Positions 17,122 to 28,440 are shown, numbered from the stretch's first letter. The stretch is 64,000 bases of DNA from Nakamurella alba (GCF_009707545.1 NZ_WLYK01000013.1:53630-117629); one strand, 5' to 3'. The notes: generated from the letters alone by a model not told the origin. Program-made: numbers and translations.

Positions 17122-18825
17122 GCGGAGGAGGTCCTCCTCGCGGTACTCGGTGGCGGGTGACGCGTCCCCGGCATGGATCTCGGTCTCCCGGCCGCGCAGC
17201 TCGACGCGCCGGATCTTGCCGGAGATGGTCTTCGGCAGCTCGGCGAACTCCAGCCGGCGGATCCGCTTGTAGCCGGCCAGGTGCGACTTCGAGTGCTCGA
17301 AGATCGCCCGCGCCACCTCCGGACCCGGCTCGAATCCCGCCGCCAGCACCACGTACGCCTTCGGCACGGCGAGCCGCAGCGGATCCGGCGACGGCACCAC
17401 GGCGGCCTCCGCGACCGACTCGTGTTCCAGCAGCACCGATTCCAGCTCGAACGGCGAGATCCGGTAGTCCGAGGCCTTGAAGACGTCGTCCGCCCGGCCG
17501 ACGTAGGTGATGTAGCCGTCCTCGTCGATCGAGCCGACGTCGCCGGTGTGGTAGACACCTCCGGCCATCGCCTCGGCGGTCCGCTCCACGTCGCCGTGGT
17601 AGGAGGTGAGCAGGGAGACCGGCCGCGGGTCGAGCTCGATGCAGATCTCCCCCTCGGTCCCGCGCTCACCGGTCAGCGGGTCCACCAGCACCATGCCGAA
17701 GCCGGGCATCGGCCGGCCCATCGACCCGTCCTTCACCGGCTGGCCCGGCGAATTGGCGATGCATACGGTGGTCTCGGTCTGGCCGAACCCGTCCCGGATC
17801 GTCACGCCCCAGGCCGCCCGCACCTGTTCGATGACCTCCGGGTTCAGCGGCTCGCCGGCGCCGGCCACCTCCCGCGGCGGCTTGCTCAGCTGACGCAGGT
17901 CGGACTGGATCAGCATCCGCCAGACGGTCGGCGGCGCACAGAATGTCGTCACGCCGTGGGTGTCCATCACCGACATCAGGGCGGCGGCGTCGAAGCGCTG
18001 GTAGTTGTAGAGGAAGACGGTGGCACCGGCGAGCCAGGGCGCGAACACGTTCGACCAGGCGTGCTTGGCCCACCCCGGGGACGAGATGTTCATGTGCACG
18101 TCGCCGGGCCGCAGCCCGATCCAGAACATGGTGGTCAGGTGCCCGATGGGATACGAGACATGGCTGTGCTCGACCAGTTTCGGCGACGCGGTGGTGCCGC
18201 TGGTGAAGTACAGCAGCAGCGTGTCCGACGCCCTTGTCTCGCCTTCCGGCTCGAAATCGGCGGATCCGGCGGCACTCTCGGCGTAGTCGGCCCAGCCGTC
18301 CGCCTGGCCGCCTACCGAGATCCGAGTCACACCGGCAGTGTCGAGCGGATCGAACTTCGGCGCATCGACGGACCGGGCGATCACGAACCGGGCGTGCCCG
18401 CGGTCCAGCCGGTCGGCGAGATCGGCGGTGGACAGCAGGGTCGACGCCGGGATCACCACGGCACCCAGCTTCATCGCCGCGAGGATGACCTCCCACAGCT
18501 CGACCTGGTTGCCGAGCATCAGCACGATCCGCTCGCCCCGCCGCACTCCCAGGCCGCGCAGCCAGGTCGCCACCTGGTCGGAGCGCCGGGACAGTTCCGC
18601 ATACGTCCAGGACCCGACCGACAGGTCCTCCTCGACGATGGTCAGCGCCGGCCGGTCCGGATGTTCCGCCGCGATGACGTCGAACCATTCCAGCGCCCAG
18701 TTGAACGTCTCCGGGCGGGGCCAGACGAAACCGTCCCTGGCGGCCCGGTAGTCGGTCGCGTGGTCGACCAGGAAGCTCCTGGCCCGGTGCAGTTCCTCGG
18801 TCGCCGCAGTGGGTCGTGCCGTCAT
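17119..18825 (-). CDS. Acyl-CoA synthetase (AMP-forming), acetyl/medium-chain type
   Basis: 568 residues, ANL superfamily. The P-loop motif is LLLYFTSGTTASPKLVEHSH, the A4/A5 region CAPPTVWRML ... AGEPLNPEV and GFGQTETTVCI, the A7 motif VYHTGDVGSIDEDGYITYVGR and the hinge DDVFKASDYRISPFELE. The C-terminal catalytic lysine is in ELPKTISGKIRRVELR. The pattern matches the AcsM/medium-chain acyl-CoA synthetase group, which activates carboxylic acids to CoA thioesters. GAGAGGA precedes ATG 18825. Stands alone between convergent S9 peptidase and the FMN reductase; not linked to the operator-bearing island. Confidence 0.85.
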   Translation of the reverse strand: MTARPTAATEELHRARSFLVDHATDYRAARDGFVWPRPETFNWALEWFDVIAAEHPDRPALTIVEEDLSVGSWTYAELSRRSDQVATWLRGLGVRRGERIVLMLGNQVELWEVILAAMKLGAVVIPASTLLSTADLADRLDRGHARFVIARSVDAPKFDPLDTAGVTRISVGGQADGWADYAESAAGSADFEPEGETRASDTLLLYFTSGTTASPKLVEHSHVSYPIGHLTTMFWIGLRPGDVHMNISSPGWAKHAWSNVFAPWLAGATVFLYNYQRFDAAALMSVMDTHGVTTFCAPPTVWRMLIQSDLRQLSKPPREVAGAGEPLNPEVIEQVRAAWGVTIRDGFGQTETTVCIANSPGQPVKDGSMGRPMPGFGMVLVDPLTGERGTEGEICIELDPRPVSLLTSYHGDVERTAEAMAGGVYHTGDVGSIDEDGYITYVGRADDVFKASDYRISPFELESVLLEHESVAEAAVVPSPDPLRLAVPKAYVVLAAGFEPGPEVARAIFEHSKSHLAGYKRIRRLEFAELPKTISGKIRRVELRGRETEIHAGDASPATEYREEDLLR

Positions 18826-18872
18826 CGATCCGTTCCTCTCGCGTCGTCGCGGTCCCAGCCTGCTCCGCCGGG

Positions 18873-19433
18873 TCAGTTCGCGCGCGGCGGGCCCGCCGGG
18901 CCGAACAGCTGGCCGGCGACGATGTCGATCCCGGACAGCACCCCGGGGTCGTCCGGCACCCCGTGCTCGTCGAACCGGGTCACCGCGCTGTTGACGGTGA
19001 GCCCGAAGGGGGTCGGCCAGCCGCGGAGGGCATGGGTGACCTGGCGCAGGGTGGTCAGCGTGTTCACCGCCGCCTGCCACCCCCGGGCCACCGCCACCAG
19101 GCCGACGGTGCGGCCGTCGAGGTACGGCCGGGAGTCCGTGCGCAGGTCCTCCAGGTAGTCCAGGGCGTTCTTGACCAGACCGGAGACGGTGCCGTGGTAG
19201 CCGGGCGAGGAGATCACCACCGCATCGGCTGTGCGCACCGCCTCGATGTAGGCCCGCGCGTCCGCCGGCGTCGGGGCATTCGAGTGGTAGGCCGGGAACT
19301 CCAGCGCGGACCCGGTGAACACCGAGGTCGTCGCACCCTTCGCGGCCGCCGCGGCCAGCACCGCGTGCAGCGCACGCTCGGACTGCGAACCGGGATCGAC
19401 GGATCCGCCGATGCCCACGATCGAATAGCTCAT
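18873..19433 (-). CDS. NADPH-dependent FMN reductase family protein
   Basis: 186 residues, flavodoxin-like fold. IVGIGGSVDPGSQSERAL is the phosphate-binding loop and VVISSPGYHGTVSGLVKNALDYLEDL is the second FMN loop and helix, as in SsuE/ArsH/azoreductase-like NAD(P)H:FMN oxidoreductases. Could supply reduced flavin or reduce quinones or azo compounds; the substrate is not apparent. ATG 19433 follows a CAGGAT box by about 6 nt, perhaps leaderless. 47 bp upstream of the acyl-CoA synthetase and in the same direction, so co-transcription is possible. Confidence 0.8.
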   Translation of the reverse strand: MSYSIVGIGGSVDPGSQSERALHAVLAAAAAKGATTSVFTGSALEFPAYHSNAPTPADARAYIEAVRTADAVVISSPGYHGTVSGLVKNALDYLEDLRTDSRPYLDGRTVGLVAVARGWQAAVNTLTTLRQVTHALRGWPTPFGLTVNSAVTRFDEHGVPDDPGVLSGIDIVAGQLFGPAGPPRAN

Positions 19434-19511
19434 CCCCCGATCCTGCCCGCTGGCATCGACGGCATGCCGCGCGGGGACTGTGATCCGGATCGATGGGCTG
19501 CGGCCGGCCCG

Positions 19512-19517
19512 TAGGGT
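19512..19517 (+). promoter_or_regulatory. -10 box, leaderless transcript for the lipoprotein gene
   Basis: TAGGGT ends 6 nt before GTG 19524, the spacing expected when transcription begins at the start codon. Confidence 0.45.
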
Positions 19518-19523
19518 GACCGG

Positions 19524-20651
19524 GTGCGGCCCACCCGATCCCTCCCCGGCCCGGCCGCGATCCTGCTGGTCGGAGCGGTGCTGGTGGCCGGCTGCACATC
19601 GGACCCGGTGTCTCTGCCGTCCTTCGTCACCGGGACCTCCGGTGGCTCCGGAGCCGCGAGCGTCACCTCCACCGCCGCGACCACGGGTGCGGGCACACCG
19701 ACGACGCCGTCCTCTGCCGCGTCCACCGCGGGATCGGTGACCTCGCCACCACCCACCCGCTCGTCGCTCCCGCAGTCCACCTCGACCCCGTCCGCCGGCG
19801 CCGCGTTCACCGTCGGCCCCACCGTTCGCCTGCCCTTCGGTACGGCGGACGAGGCCAGCGGTCTGGTCGACTCGAGCATCCGCCCGGGCACCTGGTTCAC
19901 CATCGACGACGGCACCGGCGTGGACCACATCGTCGCGATCGACGGGACGACCGGCGAGGTGGTGGCCGACTTCGTCGTAGAGGGTCTGGACGCGAGCAAT
20001 GCCGAGGCGCTCGCGCCCGGGCCCTGCGGTGCGGACGATCCGACCCGCTGCCTGTACATCGGGGACATCGGCGACAACGCGGAGCGCCGGGAGTCGATCA
20101 CCATCACGCAACTGCACGAGCCGGACCCGCGGGCGCTCACCGATCCGCTCGCCGCACTGCCCGCGACGTCCTGGGACTACACGTACCCGGACGGTCCGCA
20201 CAACGCCGAGGCGATGGTCGTCGCGCCGGACGGCGACATCCTGATCATCACCAAGTCGGCGCCGGACGAGGACGGGACGGTGCCGCCGCATCTGCTGTTC
20301 CGCGGCGAGCCCGGCGGCGGGACCCTCGAGCAGGTCGGCAGTGTCACCCCGCCCGATCCGGCCCGCCGGCTGCAGTCGCTGCTGACCGGCACGGTGGTCA
20401 CCGACGCCGCGTACGCCGACGGCCGGCTGCTGCTGCTCACCTACGACGAGGTGGTCGAGTACACCGCTCCTGGGCCGGATGCGGACCTCGCCGACTTCCC
20501 GACCTGGCCGTCCAGGGAACTCCCGCACCCGAACCTCGTGCAGTCCGAAGGGATCGCCCTGTCCGCCGAGGGTTGCGGCTACGCGGTGATCTCCGAGGCC
20601 GGCCCCGGCGGGAGCACCGCCTCGATGGCCACGGTGACCTGCTCGGGCTGA
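19524..20651 (+). CDS. Secreted lipoprotein, beta-propeller-like
   Basis: 375 residues. Signal peptide with lipobox LVAGC (Cys at ~27), then a Ser/Thr/Pro-rich linker of about 60 residues and a globular domain from ~95. That domain has strands such as LYIGDIGDNAERRESITI and HNAEAMVVAPDGDILIITKS, reminiscent of bacterial six-bladed propeller proteins (esterase-like phytase/NHL type), with a Cys pair in GPCGADDPTRCLY. Exported and tethered to the outer face of the membrane. No catalytic residues assigned. Confidence 0.7.
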   Translation: MRPTRSLPGPAAILLVGAVLVAGCTSDPVSLPSFVTGTSGGSGAASVTSTAATTGAGTPTTPSSAASTAGSVTSPPPTRSSLPQSTSTPSAGAAFTVGPTVRLPFGTADEASGLVDSSIRPGTWFTIDDGTGVDHIVAIDGTTGEVVADFVVEGLDASNAEALAPGPCGADDPTRCLYIGDIGDNAERRESITITQLHEPDPRALTDPLAALPATSWDYTYPDGPHNAEAMVVAPDGDILIITKSAPDEDGTVPPHLLFRGEPGGGTLEQVGSVTPPDPARRLQSLLTGTVVTDAAYADGRLLLLTYDEVVEYTAPGPDADLADFPTWPSRELPHPNLVQSEGIALSAEGCGYAVISEAGPGGSTASMATVTCSG

Positions 20652-20694
20652 TGGACAGGTGGGGCGCCCGCCGATCGACCGTCCGGGAACGACA

Positions 20695-20730
20695 ACGGCG
20701 GCCGGGCCACCGATGTGACCCGGCCGCCGT
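20695..20730. terminator. Bidirectional terminator between lipoprotein and asd
   Basis: ACGGCGGCCGGG and CCCGGCCGCCGT form a perfect 12-bp stem around a 12-nt loop, placed between two convergent stop codons. Confidence 0.85.
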
Positions 20731-20753
20731 GGCGGTCGAACTGGTGCGGGTGA

Positions 20754-23071
<2,318 letters not shown>

Positions 23072-23484
23072 GTCCTGCTCCCTGACCTTCCCGTGCGTGT
23101 CCGGCGCGGCTCCGCCGACACCCCGGGTGCGGGCGGTCCCGATCGGGGGTTGATCCGCCCGGAGCCGGACCCAGACTACCCGTCCGACCAGCAGCAAAAG
23201 GCCACTCGGACATCCCTAGGACCTGCGGCAACAGATCACCGAGGCGGCTCGGGAGAACCTCCACGGACTCCGCGCGGGGACCGCAGGGACTGCGGCCGAC
23301 CCCCGCGGCGACCGGAAGGCACCCGGGCGCTTCGTGGCGATCCGTGACAATCCATGACAGTGCCGGCCGGCAGGCGGATCACGATCCGTTGCCGTGAGCC
23401 CCGTGCGACGTGGCCCACCGCACCGGATCGCGTGGCCGGTCGCCGGCGCGGCGGCTGCCCGGACGTCCAGGGCCCGGACGCGGC
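23072..23484. other. Region upstream of aspartokinase, no gene seen
   Basis: 413 bp. Apart from a possible -10 box for aspartokinase (TAGTCT, 23178-23173, minus strand) I see no gene, RNA or clear hairpin. In mycobacteria leuA would lie on the other side of this spacer; here a catabolic island begins. Confidence 0.5.
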
Positions 23485-24090
23485 TCAGTCGCCGGCGCCC
23501 CGGCGGGCGTTGTAGACGGTGGCCCGGCTCTGCCCGTACGCGGTGTAGGTCGCGATGGCGCCCTCCCGCAGCACATCGCGCTCGACCTCGATGCCGCGGC
23601 GCCGCAGCTGGTCCTCCCAGTCCGGGACGACCGGGCCCTCGTCGAACCCGGTGAGCTCCTCCAGCTCCGGCCCGTCACCGGCGATCACCAGCCGCTGGAT
23701 CCCGGACCAGAGGAAGGCGCCGAAGCACATCGCGCAGGGACGCCAGTTGACCACCAGCTCCAGGCCGGGACGGAGCGCCGTGAGGTCCCACCCGCCCAGT
23801 GCGGCCTGGGCCAGCGAGATCGCGGTGACCTCGGCGTGGGCCGAGGACAGGCCGCTGGACAGCACCACGTTCACCCCGACCGAGACGATCTCCCCGGTCC
23901 CGGGGTCGGCCACCACGGCGGCGAACGGCCCGCCGTTGCCGGCCACGTGGTTCCGGTCGGCCAGTGCGTGCACCAGCGCCATGCGGTCCGTGCTCGTCGC
24001 CGTCGGCCCCGCGTAGGACGCCACGAACGGCAGGACCCAGTCGGGCAGCTGTGCGGCGAACCCCGTCGCCAGGGCACCGGTGTCGATCAT
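23485..24090 (-). CDS. CMP/dCMP-type nucleoside deaminase family protein
   Basis: 201 residues. The zinc site of cytidine-deaminase-like enzymes is visible as SSAHAEVTAI (His and catalytic Glu) and NWRPCAMCFGAFLWSGI (P-C-x-x-C). GGPFAAVVADPGTGEIVSVGVN is the usual start of the fold. The family includes guanine, cytosine and tRNA adenosine deaminases; the C-terminal helix differs, so the substrate is open. TAGGAT (24102-24097) is 6 nt before ATG 24090, suggesting a leaderless message. It lies at the left edge of the island and does not carry the island operator itself. Confidence 0.8.
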   Translation of the reverse strand: MIDTGALATGFAAQLPDWVLPFVASYAGPTATSTDRMALVHALADRNHVAGNGGPFAAVVADPGTGEIVSVGVNVVLSSGLSSAHAEVTAISLAQAALGGWDLTALRPGLELVVNWRPCAMCFGAFLWSGIQRLVIAGDGPELEELTGFDEGPVVPDWEDQLRRRGIEVERDVLREGAIATYTAYGQSRATVYNARRGAGD

Positions 24091-24186
24091 CGCCGCATCC
24101 TAGCCGCCGGCTCCGGGAAGCCCGGTGGTCCGGCCGGGTGCGGGACGACCGCCTTGTGACGTCCGGAGCGCGTGTGCGACCATGAT

Positions 24187-24206
24187 CCGAACAAACGGTT
24201 GTACGG
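24187..24206. promoter_or_regulatory. Island operator A (TetR1 promoter)
   Basis: CCGAACAA-ACGG-TTGTACGG, an 8-4-8 palindrome with one mismatch. TTGTGA (24154-24159) and GACCAT (24178-24183), 18 nt apart, form a plausible promoter just upstream. It lies 66 nt before the TetR1 start, so TetR1 is probably autoregulated. Confidence 0.8.
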
Positions 24207-24272
24207 AGGTGGGCGACGGTGCTCGCAACTGCTCGCGATGCCGGCACCCGGACCCGACGGGCCTGAGGCCGG

Positions 24273-24905
24273 GTGCGAGGGGTGCCGGAGGTCAGGAATG
24301 CCGGGGCGGGGCCGGTCGCGAACCGCAAGCGGGAGTCGATCCTGCAGGAGGCGACGCGGCTGTTCGGCGCGCAGGGCTACGCCGGCACCACCATGCGCGA
24401 CATCGCCACTGCCGTCGGCGTCCTGCCGGGCAGCCTGTACACGCACATCCAGGGCAAGGAGGAGCTGCTGCTGGAAGTCGTGGAGACCGGTATCGCCCGC
24501 TTCCTGACCCTGGAGCCACTCGGCGCGGACCAGGGTTCGTCACCGGTCGACCGGTTCCGCGAGTTCATCGCCGGCCACGTCCTGCTGGTGGCCGAGAACC
24601 CGGAGTGGAGCCGGGTGATCAACCACCAGTGGCGGTTCCTCACGGGCGAGAAGCTGCGCACCGTCGTCGCGAAACGCGCGCGCTACCAGGACATCCTGGA
24701 GTCCATCGTCGAGGACGGCAGGCGGACCGGGGATTTCGACCCTCGACAGGACGTCAAGGTCGTGCTGCTGGCCGTCCTCGGGGCCCTCAACTGGACGCCG
24801 GAGTGGTACAACCCGCACGGACCGGACTCCGCACTCGAGGTCGGTCACCGGCTCGCCGATTCGCTGCTCGGCGGCTTGGTGGACCGACCGTCCGAAGACA
24901 CCTGA
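24273..24905 (+). CDS. TetR-family regulator 1 of the island
   Basis: 210 residues. N-terminal helix-turn-helix: RESILQEATRLFGAQGYAGTTMRDIATAVGVLPGSLYTHIQGKEELLLEVVE (~21-72), with the recognition helix in LPGSLYTHIQGKE. The C-terminal ligand domain has HQWRFLTGEKLR and ALNWTPEWYNPHGPDS, resembling KstR2/AefR-like TetR proteins that sense acyl-CoA thioesters. The helix-turn-helix is nearly identical to that of the regulator at 30378-30974. Operator A stands in its promoter. GTG 24273 was chosen because TGAGG precedes it; GTG 24282 is possible. Probable repressor of the surrounding operons. Confidence 0.85.
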   Translation: MRGVPEVRNAGAGPVANRKRESILQEATRLFGAQGYAGTTMRDIATAVGVLPGSLYTHIQGKEELLLEVVETGIARFLTLEPLGADQGSSPVDRFREFIAGHVLLVAENPEWSRVINHQWRFLTGEKLRTVVAKRARYQDILESIVEDGRRTGDFDPRQDVKVVLLAVLGALNWTPEWYNPHGPDSALEVGHRLADSLLGGLVDRPSEDT

Positions 24906-24915
24906 ACCCGCATCG

Positions 24916-24964
24916 TTGCCACTTCAGGGCCCGCTTGCTAGTCTCCGAACAACCATTTGTTCGG
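24916..24964 (+). promoter_or_regulatory. Promoter with island operator B
   Basis: -35 TTGCCA (24916-24921), 17-nt spacer, -10 TAGTCT (24939-24944), then directly the perfect palindrome CCGAACAA-CCAT-TTGTTCGG (24945-24964), which covers the expected transcription start. A bound repressor would block polymerase. Confidence 0.88.
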
Positions 24965-25009
24965 TGCGATGATGGGTCGACGACGACGTCATCGGGATCG
25001 AGGTGCGAC

Positions 25010-25396
25010 GTGGCCCCAGGGGTCCTGCTGATGCTGCACAACGCCGTCCCCGGCCGGGAGGCCGAGCTCGACGACTGGTACCACGGAACGCATCTCGGCG
25101 AGATCCTGCAGACCCCGGGCTTCGCCTCCGGGCAACGGTTCCGACTGCTGACGCGGTCCCGGATGACCGCGGACTCCCCTGATGCGCCGTACGGCTACCT
25201 CACCCTCTACGAGGTGGACGACGTGGAGGAGGCGTACGCCGCCATCCACCGCCGTGCCCGCTCCGACCGTGACGCCGCGCTGGCCGCCGGAGTCGAACCC
25301 CCGCTGTGGATCTCGCCCGCGCTGGACCGTGACATGCGCACCTGGTTCTTCGAGACCATCTCCGACCGGGTCACCGGCCCACCGACCGCCGGTTGA
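25010..25396 (+). CDS. EthD/DUF4286-like dimeric alpha-beta barrel protein
   Basis: 128 residues: GVLLMLHNAVPGREAELDDWYHGTHLGEILQTPGF is a ferredoxin-like start with the W-Y-x-x-x-H-x-x-E pattern seen in EthD-type proteins. YGYLTLYEVDDVEEAYAAIHRR is the second half. Such small barrel proteins accompany degradation pathways (EthD is needed for P450 ether cleavage) but their chemistry is often unclear. First gene after operator B; GTG 25010 has a GAGG 7 nt ahead. The stop overlaps the following TTG start (TTGA). Confidence 0.65.
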   Translation: MAPGVLLMLHNAVPGREAELDDWYHGTHLGEILQTPGFASGQRFRLLTRSRMTADSPDAPYGYLTLYEVDDVEEAYAAIHRRARSDRDAALAAGVEPPLWISPALDRDMRTWFFETISDRVTGPPTAG

Positions 25397-26469
25397 CATC
25401 GCTCGGTGTCGGGGTGATCGGGGCGTCGCCGCACGGTAGCTGGGCCGCACGCTCCCACATCCCGGCGATCGCAGCGGTTCCCGGGTTGCACCTGGCCGCC
25501 GTGTGCACCTCCCGCTCCAACTCGGCGCGCGAGGCCGCGGAAGCCTACGGGGTCCCGGCATTCACCGATCCCAACGACCTGGCCGGCCATCCGGAGGTCG
25601 ACCTGGTGGTGGTCGCCGTCAACGTCCCCACCCACGTGGACCTGGTCGGCGCCGCGGTCCGTGCGGGGCGGCCGGTGTACTGCGAGTGGCCCCTGGGCGT
25701 GACCACCGCACAGGCGGTGACCATCGCCGACAGCACCGGTGACCTGCCGACCGCGGTGGGGCTCCAGGCCCGGTCCGCGCCCGCACTGCGGCACGCCGCC
25801 GCTCTGCTGGCCGAAGGGGCCATCGGCGACCTGGAAAGCGTTTCCGCCACTGCGTTCTCGTCGCGCGGCGCGCATCGGGTCGCCGACGGCAAGCGGTACC
25901 TGTTCGACGCAGCCACCGGGGCGAACCTGCTGACCATCGAGGGTGGCCACCTGCTCGACGCACTGTTCCTGCTGTGCGGCGAGCCGGTCGAGCTGACCGG
26001 CCGGGCCCTGGTGCGGCGACCGGAGGTGGCCGACGACACCGGCCGGGCCCTGACGGTGAGCGCACCGGACACGGTGACCGTCGCGGCGGCGCTCCCCGGC
26101 GGGGCACCGCTGACCGCGCACCTGGCGCAGGGGTCGACCGCACTGCACCGGACCGAGATCGTGCTGCTCGGCTCGGACGGCGCCCTGACGATCCGCACCA
26201 CGGCTCCCGGCGGGATCCAGATGGCGCCGCTGGAACTGCATCTCGCCCGCGGTCGCATCGCAGCGCCGGAGCCGGTCACCATCCCGGCCGGGATGACCAG
26301 TACGACAGCGGCCGTCGACTTGCCGGCAACGGCGGTGAACGTCGCCGAGGCGTTGGCCGGCTTCGCCGCTGTCCTGCACGGCCGGCAGCATCCGGCGTCA
26401 CCGCCGGACTTCGGTCACGCGGTGACCCGGCACCGGTCCCTGGATCTCGTCGCGCCCCCGGCGGGCTGA
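25393..26469 (+). CDS. Gfo/Idh/MocA-family NAD(P)-dependent dehydrogenase
   Basis: 358 residues. Rossmann fold GVGVIGASPHGSWAARSHIPAIAAVPG at the N-terminus, DLVVVAVNVPTHVDLVGAAVRAGRPVYCEWPLG in place of the usual E-K-P motif (here C-E-W-P, the Lys replaced by Trp), and the C-terminal sheet with GANLLTIEGGHLLDALFLLCGE. The catalytic lysine of the classical EKP motif is missing, so the reaction may differ from sugar dehydrogenation. The TTG start overlapping the upstream TGA was kept because it gives the proper strand before G-x-G-x-x-G. Second gene of operator B's unit. Confidence 0.75.
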   Translation: MTSLGVGVIGASPHGSWAARSHIPAIAAVPGLHLAAVCTSRSNSAREAAEAYGVPAFTDPNDLAGHPEVDLVVVAVNVPTHVDLVGAAVRAGRPVYCEWPLGVTTAQAVTIADSTGDLPTAVGLQARSAPALRHAAALLAEGAIGDLESVSATAFSSRGAHRVADGKRYLFDAATGANLLTIEGGHLLDALFLLCGEPVELTGRALVRRPEVADDTGRALTVSAPDTVTVAAALPGGAPLTAHLAQGSTALHRTEIVLLGSDGALTIRTTAPGGIQMAPLELHLARGRIAAPEPVTIPAGMTSTTAAVDLPATAVNVAEALAGFAAVLHGRQHPASPPDFGHAVTRHRSLDLVAPPAG

Positions 26470-26517
26470 CCCGACTCGAGTGGAACCGGAGGCGACATCG
26501 CCGATCCGACAGGACTC

Positions 26518-27204
26518 TCAGTCCTGCAGGCGGTTGTACAGCCGCACGTCGCCGAAGTACTGTTGCAGCGTCTCCTCGCGTGGCGTCACGAACACGGCGC
26601 GGGCCTGCACCAGCACGGTGTCCGGTTCTGCGGCCAGGGCGATGGTGCCCTCGGCAACGGTGCGGCGACCGGACTCCTCGGTGACCCGCGCCCGCAGCAC
26701 CACCGGGACGTGCAGCGGCACTGCACCGCGATAGGTGGTCTCCAGCGTGGCCGTCATCCCCCACCGACCCGCCTGCAGGACGGCGCCGGCGAGCATCTGA
26801 TCCATCAACAGCGCGGCGATCCCGCCGTGCAGGTGGAAGGCGGGGCCCTCGAACCGCGCGCGCATCACCGCGGTCGCGGTCACCCCGCCATCGGGGTGGG
26901 CGGTGATGTCCAGCGGGACGGCGATGCCGCTCCCGCCGCCGATCACCGGGTTGTGCACCCGGATCCCGGACTCGAAGTCCTCCACCGACGAGACGGCGCC
27001 GTCCGCGCGCTGCACCGCACGCAGCCGGGCGACGACGGCGTCGACGGCCGCCGCGGCCGCGGACAGCTCCGCGGCGGGGACCTCGGTGAGCGCCGCCGCC
27101 TCCAGCAGGTCTCGCATCGAGCCGCCCAGGGCGATCGCGGCCGCGCGCCGGCGCTCCACCGTGTCCGCGGCAGCGGCGATCGAGTCCGCGGCGTCGGCGC
27201 TCAT
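26518..27204 (-). CDS. PaaI-type hotdog thioesterase
   Basis: 228 residues: an N-terminal helical extension (~1-85, Ala-rich) and a hotdog domain. HLHGGIAALLMDQMLAGAVL is the thioesterase helix with the H-G-G motif, followed by GMTATLETTYRGAVPLHVPVVLRARV and TVAEGTIALAAEPDTVLVQARAVFV. Members hydrolyse acyl-CoA thioesters, releasing free acid and CoA, often to relieve CoA trapping in ring-degradation pathways. Last gene of the MaoC operon, convergent with the Gfo/Idh gene. Confidence 0.8.
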   Translation of the reverse strand: MSADAADSIAAAADTVERRRAAAIALGGSMRDLLEAAALTEVPAAELSAAAAAVDAVVARLRAVQRADGAVSSVEDFESGIRVHNPVIGGGSGIAVPLDITAHPDGGVTATAVMRARFEGPAFHLHGGIAALLMDQMLAGAVLQAGRWGMTATLETTYRGAVPLHVPVVLRARVTEESGRRTVAEGTIALAAEPDTVLVQARAVFVTPREETLQQYFGDVRLYNRLQD

Positions 27205-27250
27205 CGGCTGTCCCTGGTCCCGCCGGTGAGGCCGACAAGCGTGCCGCCGG

Positions 27251-28426
27251 TCAGGCAGGCAGATCCCGGAAGAACGTCCTCAGCTCGTCGACGACCAACC
27301 CTGGCTGCTCGGCCGCCGGGTAGTGACCACCCCGCGGCATGAGCTCCCAGCGCTGCAGGTTGGTCCACGTCGCGGCGACCTTGCGCGGCACCAGCAGCAG
27401 TTCCTTCGGGAACACGGCGAAGGCGGTCGGCACGGTGATGGTCGGGACGCCCGGGCGGCGCGGGGGCGGTGGCTCGTTGTTCGTGTAGTGCTCGTGGTAG
27501 ATCCGCATCGACGAGGCGATGGACTTGTTCCACCAGTACAAGGACGCGTTGGTGCACAGGTGATCCCGGTCGAACAGCGTCAGTACGTCGCCGTCGTGGT
27601 CGCCCCAGTCCCGCCGCCGTCCCCAGAGCCAGGCGGCCAGCCCGGTGGGCGAGTCGGCCAGTGCGTAGGCGAACGTCTGCGGTTCGGTGCGGTTCATCGT
27701 GGAGTGGGTGACGATCGTCGGCAGTGCCTCCGCGTTCCGTCGCCACATCCACTCCTCGTCCTCGTCGAAATCGTCCGGCGTGATCTCCCACAGTGCCACG
27801 CCGGGGATGTTCGGCAGCGTCATCCACACGCCGATCACGTGATCCGGGTACCCGTGGCCCAGTTCACCGGTGATCGTCGACCCCCAGTCGCCACCGCCGG
27901 CGTAGTAGCGGTCGTAGCCCAGGACGTCGACCATCAGGGTGTTGAACAGATCGGCGATCCCCCGCGCGCCGAGGCCGGTGGTGCGCAGCGGCACGGAGAA
28001 GCCGGCGCCGGGCAACGACGGGATCACCACGTCGAAGGCGTCCGCCGGATCCCCGCCGTGCGCTGCCGGATCGGTGAGCGGGCCGATCACCTTCTCCCAG
28101 TCCCAGAAAGTCCACGGCCATCCGTGCGACAGGATCAGCGGGCGGGGACTCGGCCCCTTACCCGGGACATGCAGGAAGTGCACCGGTACGCCGTCGATCT
28201 CGGCCAGGAAGTTCGGGTGGCTGTTCATGGCCGCCTCGTGCAGCCGCCAGTCGTACTCCTCCGACCAGTACTCGACCATGCCCTGCAGCCAGGACTTCTC
28301 GGTGCCGTAGGCCCAGTTCTCGTTGCCGAAGTCGTCGGCCCACCGGGTGGCCCGCAGGCGGCGGCGCAACTCCTCGATCTCCGGCTGGGGGACGTCGATC
28401 CGGTAAGGACGGACGGTGTGGGTCAT
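27251..28426 (-). CDS. Epoxide hydrolase (EHN-domain alpha/beta hydrolase)
   Basis: 391 residues. The N-terminal EHN region YRIDVPQPEIEELRRRLRATRW is typical of microsomal-type epoxide hydrolases. LILSHGWPWTFWDWEKVI holds the oxyanion H-G-W-P, the nucleophile Asp is in YYAGGGDWGSTITGEL and the general base His in MPRGGHYPAAEQP. Opens epoxides to diols through an alkyl-enzyme ester. Position inside a CoA-pathway operon suggests an epoxide intermediate or by-product in the same pathway. Overlap-free spacing of 14 bp from the upstream dehydrogenase. Confidence 0.85.
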   Translation of the reverse strand: MTHTVRPYRIDVPQPEIEELRRRLRATRWADDFGNENWAYGTEKSWLQGMVEYWSEEYDWRLHEAAMNSHPNFLAEIDGVPVHFLHVPGKGPSPRPLILSHGWPWTFWDWEKVIGPLTDPAAHGGDPADAFDVVIPSLPGAGFSVPLRTTGLGARGIADLFNTLMVDVLGYDRYYAGGGDWGSTITGELGHGYPDHVIGVWMTLPNIPGVALWEITPDDFDEDEEWMWRRNAEALPTIVTHSTMNRTEPQTFAYALADSPTGLAAWLWGRRRDWGDHDGDVLTLFDRDHLCTNASLYWWNKSIASSMRIYHEHYTNNEPPPPRRPGVPTITVPTAFAVFPKELLLVPRKVAATWTNLQRWELMPRGGHYPAAEQPGLVVDELRTFFRDLPA

Positions 28427-28440
28427 CCGCGGATCCTGCC

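Noticed and set aside
27470..27485. CGTTGTTCG inside the epoxide hydrolase gene as an operator
   Set aside because: A single half-site inside coding sequence with no partner at the 4-nt spacing and no promoter.
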